DNA of 60,602 bases from RPQK01 sp041946865 (GCA_041946865.1 JBHGBF010000003.1:1-60602), one strand, 5' to 3'; shown: positions 40,709 to 50,796, counted from the first letter of the stretch. Notes: generated by a model not told the origin, from the sequence alone. Numbers and translations are program-made.

Positions 40709-41506
40709 ATGCGGGCTTTGTTGCGCAAGACGGAGACGGAAGGTGTGCTGGTGGGCTTGACCATACACCATGTCTGTTCATCCTGGATTGCCAAACTGTA
40801 CGCGGATGCCGGCGCTGACTTTGTGTTTCTCGAAAACGAGCACATGCTCTTCAACGGAGCAAATCTGGCCGAGTTCATCCTTGCCTGCCGGCTGTGCGGC
40901 CTTCCGGTTGTAGCGAAAATCCCTTATGTGAACCGCGGTGCCGTCACTAAACTCCTGGACGCGGGCGTCACCGGAATTCAGTTGCCCATGACCGAGACGG
41001 CTTCCCAGATAGCGGAAGTGGTCCGCTACACGAAGTTTCCGCCGTGGGGTGTAAGAGCCGCGTCGCCAGGCACCGGCAATACTCTGTACAGGGACGTGGA
41101 CTGCGCCAGTTGGCTGAAAGAGTCCGACCAGGAAACGGCGGTCATCGCCCACATCGAAACGGTTGAAGGACTCAACCGGGTGGACGAAATCCTGGAGGTC
41201 CCGGGCGTCGACGTGATGTTTGTGGGGATGTTCGACCTCAGCGTGAGTCTGGGTTGTCCGGGACAGTACCGGGATCCCAGGCTCCTGGACGCCATCGACC
41301 GCCTGGTGAAGGCATCCGTCAGGCACGCCAAAACAGCCGGGATCTGGGTTCCGGATTATGAACTGGCAAAGCCCTGGATCGAAAGAGGAGTCCGCTTTTT
41401 CGAAACGCAAGGAGAGGTGGGCTTCATAGCCGAAGGCGCCGCGCGACTGGTCAGCTGCTTTGCGGGACGTCGGCTTCGCGAGAACCCAGGAATGCGGCAC
41501 ATCTGA
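40709..41506 (+). CDS. HpaI/HpcH-family aldolase with Lys at the catalytic Arg position
   Basis: 265-residue class II pyruvate aldolase fold (PF03328). Position by position it follows E. coli HpaI: H45 in LENEH, metal ligands E150 (HIETVEG) and D176 (GMFDLSVSLG). At the place of the essential Arg70 of HpaI it has K70 (VVAKIPYVN). Family members cleave 2-keto-3-deoxy sugar acids (rhamnonate, glucarate) or 4-hydroxy-2-keto acids into pyruvate plus an aldehyde. The Lys suggests a divergent subgroup or altered substrate. The ATG at 40709 lies behind a purine-rich AGGCGAAGAG. It is 32 bases after the GH127 gene. Confidence 0.84.
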   Translation: MRALLRKTETEGVLVGLTIHHVCSSWIAKLYADAGADFVFLENEHMLFNGANLAEFILACRLCGLPVVAKIPYVNRGAVTKLLDAGVTGIQLPMTETASQIAEVVRYTKFPPWGVRAASPGTGNTLYRDVDCASWLKESDQETAVIAHIETVEGLNRVDEILEVPGVDVMFVGMFDLSVSLGCPGQYRDPRLLDAIDRLVKASVRHAKTAGIWVPDYELAKPWIERGVRFFETQGEVGFIAEGAARLVSCFAGRRLRENPGMRHI

Positions 41507-41574
41507 GGGCAACCGGGGATGGAAGAACCCGACGCGGCGGTTCCCCGTGTTGCCGCGAGGCAGGAAGGAGCGCT

Positions 41575-43164
41575 ATGGTTTTTGACGCGAGCATGCTCAG
41601 CATTGGAAGTGTCCGCCAGCATTTTTTCGACGACCTTATCCTCGAGTCTGTCGAGAACATCGAACGGGCGGTCCATGCTCCGGAGCGCCACGGCGCCGAT
41701 CCGGTCATACGGCCGGATCATCCCTGGGAGGGTATATTCGAATGCACCGTCTCGGCGGTGGCCGTCCTCAGAGATCCCCGGGATGGCCTGTTCAAGTGCT
41801 GGTATCTGAATGAGTTCCCGAATCCGGCGACAATTGCCAGGGCCTCGCGGAAACACAAGCGACACTTCCTGGAAGATTCGGCCAGTCTACAAATGACAAT
41901 TTGTTACGCCCAGTCCTGCGACGGAGTGAGCTGGGAGAAGCCGGCACTGGGCCTACGCAAGCACAACGGCCTGGATACGAATATCATTCTCGGCGGTCAA
42001 GGTTACGGGTCTGTTTATAACATGACCCCCATCATCGATCCGGTGGAGCCGGATCCGGGGCGCAGGTTCAAGGCGATTTATACGCTGCTCCCAGAGGATG
42101 GGAGCGGGATGCAGGATGTCGCCGCGTACTCCGGTGACGGCGTTCACTGGACGACTTTCCCCGAGCTGCCCTCCTTCGGCAAACACGGTAATCGTCTGGA
42201 CGACGTCCACAAGCTGTTTTTCGATCCATACGGCCGGATTTTCATTATGACCTCGCGGCACTATGAGATGTACGCCGGCGCTCTGAATCTGAACAACCCG
42301 CGCGTGGGCGGCTTTGCGCCGCCTTACTACCCACACGACTACCACCGTCGCAACAAGCGGCGCATCTGGCAATCGGAGAGCGCCGATTTCATCCACTGGA
42401 CCGAACCTTACCTGGTTCTCAGTCCTCAGGATGGCTTTGACGGACTGGATCATTGCTTTTACGGCATGCCGCAGTTCGACCTGGGAGACGTGCGAGTCGG
42501 ATTCCTTAACGTCTTTCAATACGTAGAAAACCGGCTGACGGTACAGCTTGTGTACAGCCGCAACGGCAAGAAATGGATTCGGTTCAACAAAGGCCAGACC
42601 TGGTTTGACCGTGGCCCGGAACAGGCCTGGGATTCAGTCATGGTGGCCATCGAGAATCCACCCATTCCAGTCGGAGACGAATGGTTCATCTACTATGGAG
42701 GCGCCAGCTGCCACCATGACTGGTGGCTGGTCGGAATGGCCGAAAATCTGGATGTCCCCGAGGCTAGAGACATCAACCTCGCCCGCTATGCCATTGGACT
42801 GCTGCGGATGCGTCAGGAAGGCATCGTCAGTCTCCGTGCGGGAGAGGTGCGGCCCGGTATCATCATCACCCGCCCGCTCCTCTCTTCGGGTACGGAACTG
42901 GTCTTGAACGCCCGCTGCGGCAGCCGTGGTTTTATCCAGGCAGAGGTGGTCGATCTGGCCGACCAGGTCTTGCCAGGGTTCAGCCGCCAGGACTGCGACG
43001 TGTTCACCGGCGACTCGATCAACCACAAAACGAGCTGGCGCGGACGAACCTCAATTCCGGCGGTTCATGGACGAGCAACCTACCCGCATCCGGAAAAAGA
43101 GCGGTTTCGGAAGTTCCGGTTTTTCCTGCAGGACGCCGAGATCTACGCATTGCAGTTGATCTGA
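41575..43164 (+). CDS. Predicted beta-propeller protein, glycosidase-like, family not recognised
   Basis: 529 residues without a signal peptide. Repeated S-x-D-G-x-x-W-like motifs are visible: QSCDGVSW (113-120), YSGDGVHW (185-192), and weaker ESADFIHW and YSRNGKKW further on. This is the pattern of Asp-box or five-bladed GH32/GH43-type propellers. The C-terminal 130 residues (GIITRPLLSSGTELVLNARC onward) look like a beta-sandwich, as in GH32 enzymes. I cannot name catalytic residues with confidence. An AAGGAG ribosome-binding site precedes the ATG. The context between an aldolase and another glycosidase-like gene supports glycan processing; a lyase or phosphorylase is also possible. Confidence 0.7.
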   Translation: MVFDASMLSIGSVRQHFFDDLILESVENIERAVHAPERHGADPVIRPDHPWEGIFECTVSAVAVLRDPRDGLFKCWYLNEFPNPATIARASRKHKRHFLEDSASLQMTICYAQSCDGVSWEKPALGLRKHNGLDTNIILGGQGYGSVYNMTPIIDPVEPDPGRRFKAIYTLLPEDGSGMQDVAAYSGDGVHWTTFPELPSFGKHGNRLDDVHKLFFDPYGRIFIMTSRHYEMYAGALNLNNPRVGGFAPPYYPHDYHRRNKRRIWQSESADFIHWTEPYLVLSPQDGFDGLDHCFYGMPQFDLGDVRVGFLNVFQYVENRLTVQLVYSRNGKKWIRFNKGQTWFDRGPEQAWDSVMVAIENPPIPVGDEWFIYYGGASCHHDWWLVGMAENLDVPEARDINLARYAIGLLRMRQEGIVSLRAGEVRPGIIITRPLLSSGTELVLNARCGSRGFIQAEVVDLADQVLPGFSRQDCDVFTGDSINHKTSWRGRTSIPAVHGRATYPHPEKERFRKFRFFLQDAEIYALQLI

Positions 43165-43173
43165 GGAGATGCT

Positions 43174-45468
43174 GTGACTCCAGGAGGTCCGAGCCCAACC
43201 AGACAAGGCAGAGCGTGGTTGCCGCCCGTTGTGGTGCGATTCGCGCAGTCCGCGGCGTTGCTGGCGGCGCTCTGCGACGTTCTGTCTGCCGCCCGCACTT
43301 TTGATCAAGTTCCGGTTGACCGGGTGTCCGTGCTTCTCAGTGCCGAGGCGAGTCAACTCGAGCGGCACGCGGCCGCGGAACTGGCCGCTTACCTGGAGCG
43401 GCTGTTCGGGATACGAGCCCGGCTGACCAGTGATCCGGCGACAGACACGGATCTGGCTTTCCTGACGGGAGACGTTGGAGGCGAGCATTTCAAACATCCT
43501 GTTCTGGCCCACTTGACCTTTCCCCGACTCAGTGACCAGGGGATCTATCTGCACACGACTCAACTCGATGCCAAACCGCTCGTGATCGCCTGCGGGGGAA
43601 GTCCGAAGGCGGCCCTGTGGGCTGTCTACGAACTCGTGGAACGGTGGGGCGTTCGGTATCTGCTGCAGCGAGACGCATTACCGCCGCGCGGGGCGCTGCG
43701 GATTCCGACATCATCGGAACATCTGGAGCCGACTCTCAAGATCCGCCAATGGAGGGGGCTGAATGAATTCGCGATGGGGCCCGCCTCGTGGGGACTAGCC
43801 GATTACCGGCCCGTCCTGGACCAGCTTGCGAAACTGAAATTCAACCGGTTGATCCTCTATATTTGGCCCCATCAGCCTTTCCTCGACTACGAAGTACGGG
43901 GGATCCAGCGTCGTTCAGCCACCAATTTCTTTGGCCACCGCTTTCCGATCTGCGCCGACATGATAGGCCGTGAGCTATTCGGTAAGGCCACGGAATTCTG
44001 GAACCCGGATCTGCCTATTGAGGCGCCTTACCCGCAGCTGGCCGATGCCGGTCGACGCCATTTGCGCGCCGTCATGGAGTACGCCGAACAAAGAGGCATG
44101 GATTGTGTCCTCGGCCTGATGCCGTTGGAGTTTCCGCCTGAATTCGCTCCACTTCTGCAGGATTCCAAGAGAGTCGAGCAGGTGGGTAAGCTTTCGATCG
44201 TTCCCGGCCCGGGCACGGCTTGGGATGACCCCGTGCTGGAGGATCTGGCGGCCGCAGTCATCCGTTCCGCCATCCGCGACTATCCTCGGACCAGGCTCGT
44301 GTCCGTGAGCATGTCAGAACACCGGCAATGGCTGGATGAGTACGCCAAGGCGTGGGATACGCTCAATGAGAGGTATAACCTGGACGAGATCATCTCACTG
44401 GAGGCGCTTCTGGAGCGAGCGAGGAACCGCCCGAACTATCGTCACCGCCCGGAACGAGCCGTCGAGGAGGTTAAGGGAGACCTCGTGGCGCTGTGCTTTT
44501 ACGACCGCCTGCTCCGCAGGTCCGATCTGGGCTGGAAGAACGGGTGGATTCCAGACGGTACGGCCGAAGAACTTCTTCCGCTCCTTTCACGGATACTGCC
44601 TCCCGGATCGGAGACGCTCAATTTCATAGATTACACCCCCTTACGTGTCGTGGAGCGCAAGGAAGCGCTCAGCGCCTTAGGCGCGGCGCAGATGCCCGCC
44701 GTCCTCATATACACGCTCCATGACGACAACGTCGGCTTACTGCCCCAGCTGACCACCGGATCGCTCCACCGGCTGACTCAGGAACTGGTGCGCCATGGTT
44801 GGGCGGGATTCTCGACGCGTCACTGGCTGATCGGCGATCAGGATCCATGCGTGGCTTACCTGGCTGAGGCGGCTTGGGATCCCCATGTCACGCCGGACGA
44901 GGTTTACCGGGATCAGTTGCGGGCGGTGTGCGGCGAAGGCTGTGTGGAGGACATGGCCGAAGCGTTTCGTCAACTCGAGGCGGCTACGGCTGATCTCGAG
45001 CTTTACGCCATGGGTCTGACGTTCCCCGTTCCGGGAATGATCATGCGGCAGTGGACCACGTCACCCACTCCGAAAGAGTTTCTGAGGATCCGTGAACGAT
45101 ACGGGGCTGCGCTGCAAGCGGCCGAGCGGGCGCGCCGGAAGGCCCACCCATCCGGTCGCGGCTTCGTAGAGTACTGGGTGGGGCGACTGACCTTCGGCAC
45201 GGAGTACCTGCATCTGGTGCAAGCCGCACGGCAAGCCGCCAAGTTTGAAGCGGAGCACAACCTGCAGCAAGCCCAGCGGTGCGCCGAAACCGCCTTGAAT
45301 CACGCTCGCCGGGCGTTGCAGGCCTACGCCCGGGTGGCACACAATCAGTCGGACAAGGGCGCCCTGGCCATTCTCAACCATTACGTCTACTTCCCGTTGC
45401 GTGCCAAGACCATGAGCCTGAGAAACACACCCGCGGGAGATGAACCCGGTCAGGCAGACCGCCACTGA
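43174..45468 (+). CDS. Putative exported glycoside hydrolase, GH67/GH20-like layout
   Basis: 764 residues with a hydrophobic export-like segment at about 22-42. Residues about 55-175 resemble the N-terminal domain that precedes the catalytic barrel of alpha-glucuronidases and hexosaminidases: ERHAAAELAAYLERLFGIRA followed by GGSPKAALWAVYELVERWGV. A TIM-barrel-like region follows (LAKLKFNRLILYIWPHQPFL, YAEQRGMDCVLGLMP, VSVSMSEHRQW), then a helical C-terminal region rich in Ala, Glu and Arg. I could not identify the acid/base pair, so the family is a guess. The start is GTG behind GAGGAGA. It lies 10 bases after the propeller gene and is the last gene of this rightward unit. Confidence 0.65.
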   Translation: MTPGGPSPTRQGRAWLPPVVVRFAQSAALLAALCDVLSAARTFDQVPVDRVSVLLSAEASQLERHAAAELAAYLERLFGIRARLTSDPATDTDLAFLTGDVGGEHFKHPVLAHLTFPRLSDQGIYLHTTQLDAKPLVIACGGSPKAALWAVYELVERWGVRYLLQRDALPPRGALRIPTSSEHLEPTLKIRQWRGLNEFAMGPASWGLADYRPVLDQLAKLKFNRLILYIWPHQPFLDYEVRGIQRRSATNFFGHRFPICADMIGRELFGKATEFWNPDLPIEAPYPQLADAGRRHLRAVMEYAEQRGMDCVLGLMPLEFPPEFAPLLQDSKRVEQVGKLSIVPGPGTAWDDPVLEDLAAAVIRSAIRDYPRTRLVSVSMSEHRQWLDEYAKAWDTLNERYNLDEIISLEALLERARNRPNYRHRPERAVEEVKGDLVALCFYDRLLRRSDLGWKNGWIPDGTAEELLPLLSRILPPGSETLNFIDYTPLRVVERKEALSALGAAQMPAVLIYTLHDDNVGLLPQLTTGSLHRLTQELVRHGWAGFSTRHWLIGDQDPCVAYLAEAAWDPHVTPDEVYRDQLRAVCGEGCVEDMAEAFRQLEAATADLELYAMGLTFPVPGMIMRQWTTSPTPKEFLRIRERYGAALQAAERARRKAHPSGRGFVEYWVGRLTFGTEYLHLVQAARQAAKFEAEHNLQQAQRCAETALNHARRALQAYARVAHNQSDKGALAILNHYVYFPLRAKTMSLRNTPAGDEPGQADRH

Positions 45469-45495
45469 GACGTCGACCAGGGCTCCAGCTGACAG

Positions 45496-46719
45496 CTATG
45501 CCGGTGCACGCCCCGTGCGCCGGTCAGAGACTTCAAAGAGCAGCGCAATAAGCGCCAACAAGCCACTGGCTAACGGGACCACCCACACCGCCAGCTCCAG
45601 ACCTGCTCGATCCCCCAGGTAGCCGATCAGCCGGGACGCCACCGCCGATCCCACGGCTCCGAACCCTTGAAAGACTGCGAAAGCAACCGACAGAGAGGTC
45701 GTGAAACGACTTCCAAGATAAGCGCTCATGGCGGGATAGTTGCCGGACATGCAGACTCCTGACGCTGCCATGAACAACAGTCCTGAATAATAGCCGGGCG
45801 CCAGAAAAACCAGAACAAAAAACAGTGTGCCGCCCAAGGCACAAAGGGCAAGCAGGATGCGGTCGGTGAACCGTCCGGCCAGGAAGCTGAGAAGGAACCT
45901 GCCCGTGGCGAAAGCAATGATGTTTGCGGACATGAACACGGCCATCCTGCTTTCGGGCAGACCCAGGCGCAGCGAATACAGCTTCGGAGCCCAGGAGATG
46001 ATTCCTATTTCGGCAATTCCGTGCAAGACATACAGCAACCCCGTGATCCAAAGTGCACGCGACAGAAGCACATGGCTCAAGGAATCCGTCGCGGCGCGCG
46101 GGGCCGCCTCGTTCTGCACCTCGGAATCCGGTTGCGGCAGTCGACGATGCCCCAAAAGAAAGAAGGTAAACAGCAACGCGTTGGCGCAGGCTACCGCCAG
46201 AAATGCGGTCCGCCAGTGATGGCCTGACGAGACCCAGAACCCCAGGAACAGGGGCCCCGATCCGCCTGCCACGGAGAGGATCATGTTATTGATCAAAAAA
46301 GCCTTCTGGCGTTGCTGAGGAAAAGCGCGGGTCACATACACGCCGAAGAAAAGGTACAACCAGGCCATTCCAAACCCGTAAACGAAGCAGCCGGCCAGAA
46401 CAACCCCGAAGCTGGGCGCCGACCCGAGCAGGAACAGTCCCGCAGCGCAGGTCATGATGGCGAACGCCGCCGTGAAATTCGGGCCCAGCCTGTCCGTGAG
46501 CCGCCCGCCAAGCACGACGAGCAGCAGGCCGCTGATGAAGAAATACTGCTGGGTCGTCCCTTGCTGTTCCAGATTGGCGCTGAACTCTCTTTCGAAAATG
46601 TTGAACAGAACCGGCAACCAGTTGTACGGCAGCATCGGAATAGTGGACAAAACAACCACAACCAACATGGCCGGAGCGGCCCACACCGAAACCGACCTCA
46701 ATTTCTGATTCACCTGCAT
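45496..46719 (-). CDS. MFS transporter
   Basis: 407 residues with twelve likely membrane segments, a second major facilitator in the locus, unrelated in detail to the one at 34.2 kb. Motif A is visible as VLGGRLTDRLGPNF. A hydrophilic central loop (RRLPQPDSEVQNEAAPRAAT) divides the two six-helix halves. It converges on the rightward glycosidase operon with a 27-base gap and diverges from the receptor gene. Substrate unknown; uptake of a sugar or sugar acid released by the neighbouring hydrolases is the natural guess. Confidence 0.85.
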   Translation of the reverse strand: MQVNQKLRSVSVWAAPAMLVVVVLSTIPMLPYNWLPVLFNIFEREFSANLEQQGTTQQYFFISGLLLVVLGGRLTDRLGPNFTAAFAIMTCAAGLFLLGSAPSFGVVLAGCFVYGFGMAWLYLFFGVYVTRAFPQQRQKAFLINNMILSVAGGSGPLFLGFWVSSGHHWRTAFLAVACANALLFTFFLLGHRRLPQPDSEVQNEAAPRAATDSLSHVLLSRALWITGLLYVLHGIAEIGIISWAPKLYSLRLGLPESRMAVFMSANIIAFATGRFLLSFLAGRFTDRILLALCALGGTLFFVLVFLAPGYYSGLLFMAASGVCMSGNYPAMSAYLGSRFTTSLSVAFAVFQGFGAVGSAVASRLIGYLGDRAGLELAVWVVPLASGLLALIALLFEVSDRRTGRAPA

Positions 46720-47531
46720 ACCTTGCTTTCTCTTGCCGAAACCTCCCGGCGTATACCCAGGGTCCTGACTTGACCTGAAGCCGTCGCGTGTTTCTGCACA
46801 CTATTGTCCATAACCCGCCTGGTATTGCAATGAAAACAGAAAACCCTTGCACACACAAGTCAACGCCACACCCCCTTTCGGGTTTGGCTCTGCCCCAGAA
46901 ACCAGTTATTTCTCTGCGATTAACTGGATCACTTGCGGTACCGCCCCCCACATGTCCCGTTGAGAAGTGTCGATTAAAATCGGCAAAGTTACGCTTTTAT
47001 CGGTTGACTCGTGCACGCATTCGCGTTACCATCTTGGTGGAACCGGTGGGCCGGAGGAAGCGTCGGCGGCGCCGCTCGAATTGCGGATTGCGCGCGCCTA
47101 CGTTCCGGAAGGTGGTCCTCTGATCGAACCGGAACCTGACAAGCAAGTGGCATCCCAGGTTGGTCGTTCAGTCGCAGTCTAGGCGGCGAGTCAGCCCTGT
47201 CGGTTGCGGCTGGGTGAAACGGAGGCAGCACGCCGATGGAGAGCCCTGGGAGCGGCACGCCACGTGAAACGATTTATCTCACGGCGATTGTTGACGAGCG
47301 ATCACCGCCGCTTGGGCGCAGAAGCTTTCGAACCTGTCTGTGCGGCGACGATAGAACGGGTGGGATTGACCGGTTTAGGGTACCGCCCGGGAAACGAAAA
47401 GAGTGGCAACCTGGACCTTACTGGGACGTGACCCAAGGCAAGGCCGGTGGCGCGGAAGCGTGGTGCCGCGAAAGTCACTCGGATGCTGATTCACCAATCA
47501 CACGCTCAGCGTGGCGAAATGAGGTGTCACT
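46720..47531. other. 812-base gap upstream of the TonB-dependent receptor, no gene recognised
   Basis: It lies between divergent genes and must hold the promoters of both. Open frames in it (for instance around 46,790-47,120 and 47,200-47,430) have no ribosome-binding site and are Arg-rich or of mixed composition, with no family pattern. A GAGGTG ribosome-binding site just before 47,532 serves the receptor. I saw no known riboswitch or repeat. Confidence 0.5.
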
Positions 47532-50500
47532 ATGAAAAGCAGAGTCATGGCAGCGATAGTCATCCCGGCGATGTTCTTCGCTCCGGTTCTGGCTCAGACC
47601 CAGAACGGAAACATCGTGGGCACCATCAGGGACACTTCCGGCGCCGCCATACCCGGAGTGACCGTGCAAGCGGTCCTGCAGCAAACGGGCGTGACGCGAA
47701 GTGTTATCTCGGAAGATGACGGAAGTTATCGATTCGCACTGGTTCCTATCGGGGACTACACTATTTCAGCGGAACTGATCGGCTTCAAAAAGTCTGTGAA
47801 CCGGGACGTTCACCTGGAGACCAATCAGACCCTTCGAGTCGACATCTTGATGGAAGTCGGTGAGCTGGCGGAGGAGGTGCTTGTGGAGGGAAGGGCTGCG
47901 GTCATCACGACCGACACGGCGGAACTCAGCGCCACCCAGGATCTGGAGAAGATTCAACACCACCCGGCTCTTGTGTACACCCCCTCTGACTGGTCTTCCA
48001 TGGCCACTGTGGCGCACACCGTCTCCCGGTTCAGTTTCTATGGGTCGAATACCCAGCAGTTCTCGACTACCCAGGACGGAGTCGAATACAATTCCGCTAA
48101 TAACTACGTGCTCGGGTACACGATTCAAGAGGTCAAAACGAACGTTCTGACCTCGCCGGCGAAATACCAGACGCCGGTCACCGTCAATCTGGTAACCAAG
48201 CGGGGAACGAACGAGCTCCACGGCAAGCTGGAAGCCACCCTGTACAACACGGCACTCTTCGCCGTGCAGGATCCGAGAGCGATAGTCAAGAACAAGTGCA
48301 AGCCCGGAAACCCTTGCACGGGTTACTGGACAAGCGGTTTGAACCTCTCGGGCCCGGTGTTCCTGCCCGGACTTTATGATGGCCGGGACCGGACTTTCTG
48401 GATGGCAACCTTCACCAACCAGAAGGACCGCGGTGTCGATGAGCCTGTGACTTATCTGGTACCCAGCGAGTCCTGGCGGCAGGGGGATCTGTCCAGCATC
48501 AGCGCTACGATCGTCGACCCGTTCACCGGGGCGCCCTTCCCGGGCAATAGGATCCCGGCAGACATGATCAATCCGGTCACCAAGAAACTCCTCGCCAAGT
48601 ACCCCAGCCCGGTGACGCCGGGAGGAACGCTGGCTCAGGGGGTCCAGCGTTTCGACAAAGATGTGTGGCGCACGTGGGCGGCCCGCGTGGACCACAATCT
48701 CGCCGACAGCAATCAGATCAGTTACTCCATAACCAGGTACATGGAGGACGCCTCGTCGGATTTTGCGGGACGTACAGTCCCCGGCTGGATAGGTATGGCG
48801 GAAGGCAAGTGGCGCTCTTATGTCCAGACGATCGGAAACGTTCACACCTTTTCGCCACATCTCGTAAACGAGGCCCGCATCGGGCTGAATCACGAAGGGC
48901 CCACAGGTTACCTGACCGAGAACCTGGCGCCCAAGCAGATCCAGGAGTTGGGCCTGACCGGCATTCCACCTTTGATCAGCAACATCCCCGTAGCCGGCAT
49001 TGCCATCGACGTTCCCGGGTTCCTGAGTTTTACCGGCCGCGGCAGCAACATCAACGAGGATTACCACTGGCACGTAGCGGATAACCTGTCCTGGAGCGTC
49101 GGGCAACACACCTTTCAGACCGGGATCGACTATAAGAGATCTGCGACCAACCGGGAATACGCCGGACCGGACAACTATCCAACCTATGGCTTCGACGGGC
49201 GTTTCACCGGCCACAGTTTTGCCGATTTCCTCTTAGGACTGCCGACCGGCACGAGCCGCGGCAACCTGCGACCCGTCGTTGCCCAACGTCACAACGAGAT
49301 CGGACTGTATCTGCAGGATGATTTCAAAGTCACCAGCAGGCTGACCCTCAATCTCGGTGTGCGTTACGATCTGATCACTCCCGAATACGATGAGCGAGGG
49401 CTGCACTACAACTGGGATCCTCGAACCGGCAATATCGTGGTGCCCTCCAGCGACGTCCTGGGATACATTGACCCTGCCTGGCCCATTGCCACTCACCCCA
49501 TCGTGACGGCCGATGCGGTGGGGTTTCCCACGAGGCTGGTGGAGACGGACACAAACAACATTTATCCTCGTGTCGGTTTTGCGTATCGTCCTTTTGACGA
49601 TCAGACGACGGTCGTTCGGGGCGGCTACGGAATCTACATTACCCCCGCTGCCGGAGTGTGGGGAGGGTACCTGAACAGCGGCGGACCCTTCGCCCTGTAC
49701 ACCTCTTTTCAGAACCAGTTCGTTGACGGGGCACCCCTGATGCAGTGGCCGGTCGGCTGGCCGGCACAGGGTGGGCAGTATACGGGGACGCGGCAGACCA
49801 TGAGTATCAGCGGTATCGCCAAGGACTTCGTGTTCCCTTACAACCAGCAGTGGCAACTCTCTCTGGAACGAGAGATCTTCGGCCACGGCTTCCGAGTTTC
49901 TTACATCGGCACGAAGGACAACAAGCTTCCCTATTCGTTTAATTTGAATGCGTTAAGGCCAAGTACGATCCCTTTCAGCTGGGACCGCTACTGGGAGCAA
50001 GCCAAAATCCAGAACTACCGCAACGCCACCGTGACCGGTAACGGAGGGCGCACCCAGTACCATGGCCTGGAAGCGGCTTTTAAGCTGCGAAAAGTATTCG
50101 GACTCAGCGCTGACGTCGGGTTCTCCTATGCCAAGCAAATGATAGCCGGCGGCCGGGATCCTTATTGCCAGTGGTGTGAACGTTATCGGTCTGGGAATGT
50201 GCCGCAGAACCAGTTGTACACCCAACTCCATTGGGAGATCCCGTATGGAAAGGGCAGGCAATTCGGGAGCGACATACCCGGATGGCAAGACCAGGTTCTC
50301 GGCAACTGGCTATTGGTGAGCAATTTCCGATTCCGCACAGGTCTGGGCTTCACACCAAGCTTTACGGGCTCCGATCCCTCCAATACAAACAATTTCGGCG
50401 GACTGCCCGATTTGGTCGGTGATTGGCGTCTTCCGGACGATCAGCGCGGTCCGGATCGCTGGTACAACATCGCAGCCTTTGCCGTTCCTCCCAGCAATGC

Positions 50501-50786
50501 CGGGAGGTATGGAAATGCGGGCTACAACCTCATCGACGGCCCGGGCTTCTACTACCTGCAGCTGGGTTTGTATAAGTTCTTCCCGATCGGTGAGCGCTTC
50601 CGAATCGTCTTCTCCGGGACCAGCGACAACGCCCTCAACCACCCGAACTACTATGCCGCTACGCAGGCATTCAACGGGCCGAATCCCGCGCGACTCTCGT
50701 TTGCGCGGCAATCCTATGAGGAGTCTTCGCGGAAATCCACCGGGTACATGCGTAACGTCTACTTCAGCCTGGGCTTGGAGTTCTAG
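47532..50786 (+). CDS. Oar-like TonB-dependent receptor with carboxypeptidase-regulatory-like N-terminus
   Basis: 1084 residues, outer membrane. A signal peptide (MKSRVMAAIVIPAMFFAPVLA) is followed by a carboxypeptidase-regulatory-like beta-sandwich at about 25-108 (GNIVGTIRDTSGAAIPGVTV, GSYRFALVPIGDYTI). A divergent plug region and a large beta-barrel follow, with alternating aromatic strands such as LYLQDDFKVTSRLTLNLGVR. The chain ends in an aromatic residue (FSLGLEF), as expected for BAM insertion. Such receptors are abundant in Acidobacteriota and probably import large glycans or peptides; no SusD lipoprotein is present. The gene lies upstream of a GH95 gene, pointing to a glycan ligand. 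Confidence 0.9.
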   Translation: MKSRVMAAIVIPAMFFAPVLAQTQNGNIVGTIRDTSGAAIPGVTVQAVLQQTGVTRSVISEDDGSYRFALVPIGDYTISAELIGFKKSVNRDVHLETNQTLRVDILMEVGELAEEVLVEGRAAVITTDTAELSATQDLEKIQHHPALVYTPSDWSSMATVAHTVSRFSFYGSNTQQFSTTQDGVEYNSANNYVLGYTIQEVKTNVLTSPAKYQTPVTVNLVTKRGTNELHGKLEATLYNTALFAVQDPRAIVKNKCKPGNPCTGYWTSGLNLSGPVFLPGLYDGRDRTFWMATFTNQKDRGVDEPVTYLVPSESWRQGDLSSISATIVDPFTGAPFPGNRIPADMINPVTKKLLAKYPSPVTPGGTLAQGVQRFDKDVWRTWAARVDHNLADSNQISYSITRYMEDASSDFAGRTVPGWIGMAEGKWRSYVQTIGNVHTFSPHLVNEARIGLNHEGPTGYLTENLAPKQIQELGLTGIPPLISNIPVAGIAIDVPGFLSFTGRGSNINEDYHWHVADNLSWSVGQHTFQTGIDYKRSATNREYAGPDNYPTYGFDGRFTGHSFADFLLGLPTGTSRGNLRPVVAQRHNEIGLYLQDDFKVTSRLTLNLGVRYDLITPEYDERGLHYNWDPRTGNIVVPSSDVLGYIDPAWPIATHPIVTADAVGFPTRLVETDTNNIYPRVGFAYRPFDDQTTVVRGGYGIYITPAAGVWGGYLNSGGPFALYTSFQNQFVDGAPLMQWPVGWPAQGGQYTGTRQTMSISGIAKDFVFPYNQQWQLSLEREIFGHGFRVSYIGTKDNKLPYSFNLNALRPSTIPFSWDRYWEQAKIQNYRNATVTGNGGRTQYHGLEAAFKLRKVFGLSADVGFSYAKQMIAGGRDPYCQWCERYRSGNVPQNQLYTQLHWEIPYGKGRQFGSDIPGWQDQVLGNWLLVSNFRFRTGLGFTPSFTGSDPSNTNNFGGLPDLVGDWRLPDDQRGPDRWYNIAAFAVPPSNAGRYGNAGYNLIDGPGFYYLQLGLYKFFPIGERFRIVFSGTSDNALNHPNYYAATQAFNGPNPARLSFARQSYEESSRKSTGYMRNVYFSLGLEF

Positions 50787-50796
50787 CGCACGTCGT

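Noticed and set aside
46930..47500. Possible riboswitch or regulator gene upstream of the receptor
   Set aside because: No known riboswitch core and no DNA-binding motif could be recognised by eye.
47766..49214. 482-codon minus-strand frame opposite the TonB-dependent receptor
   Set aside because: The receptor frame is unmistakable; the opposite frame has no recognisable domain and no ribosome-binding site.
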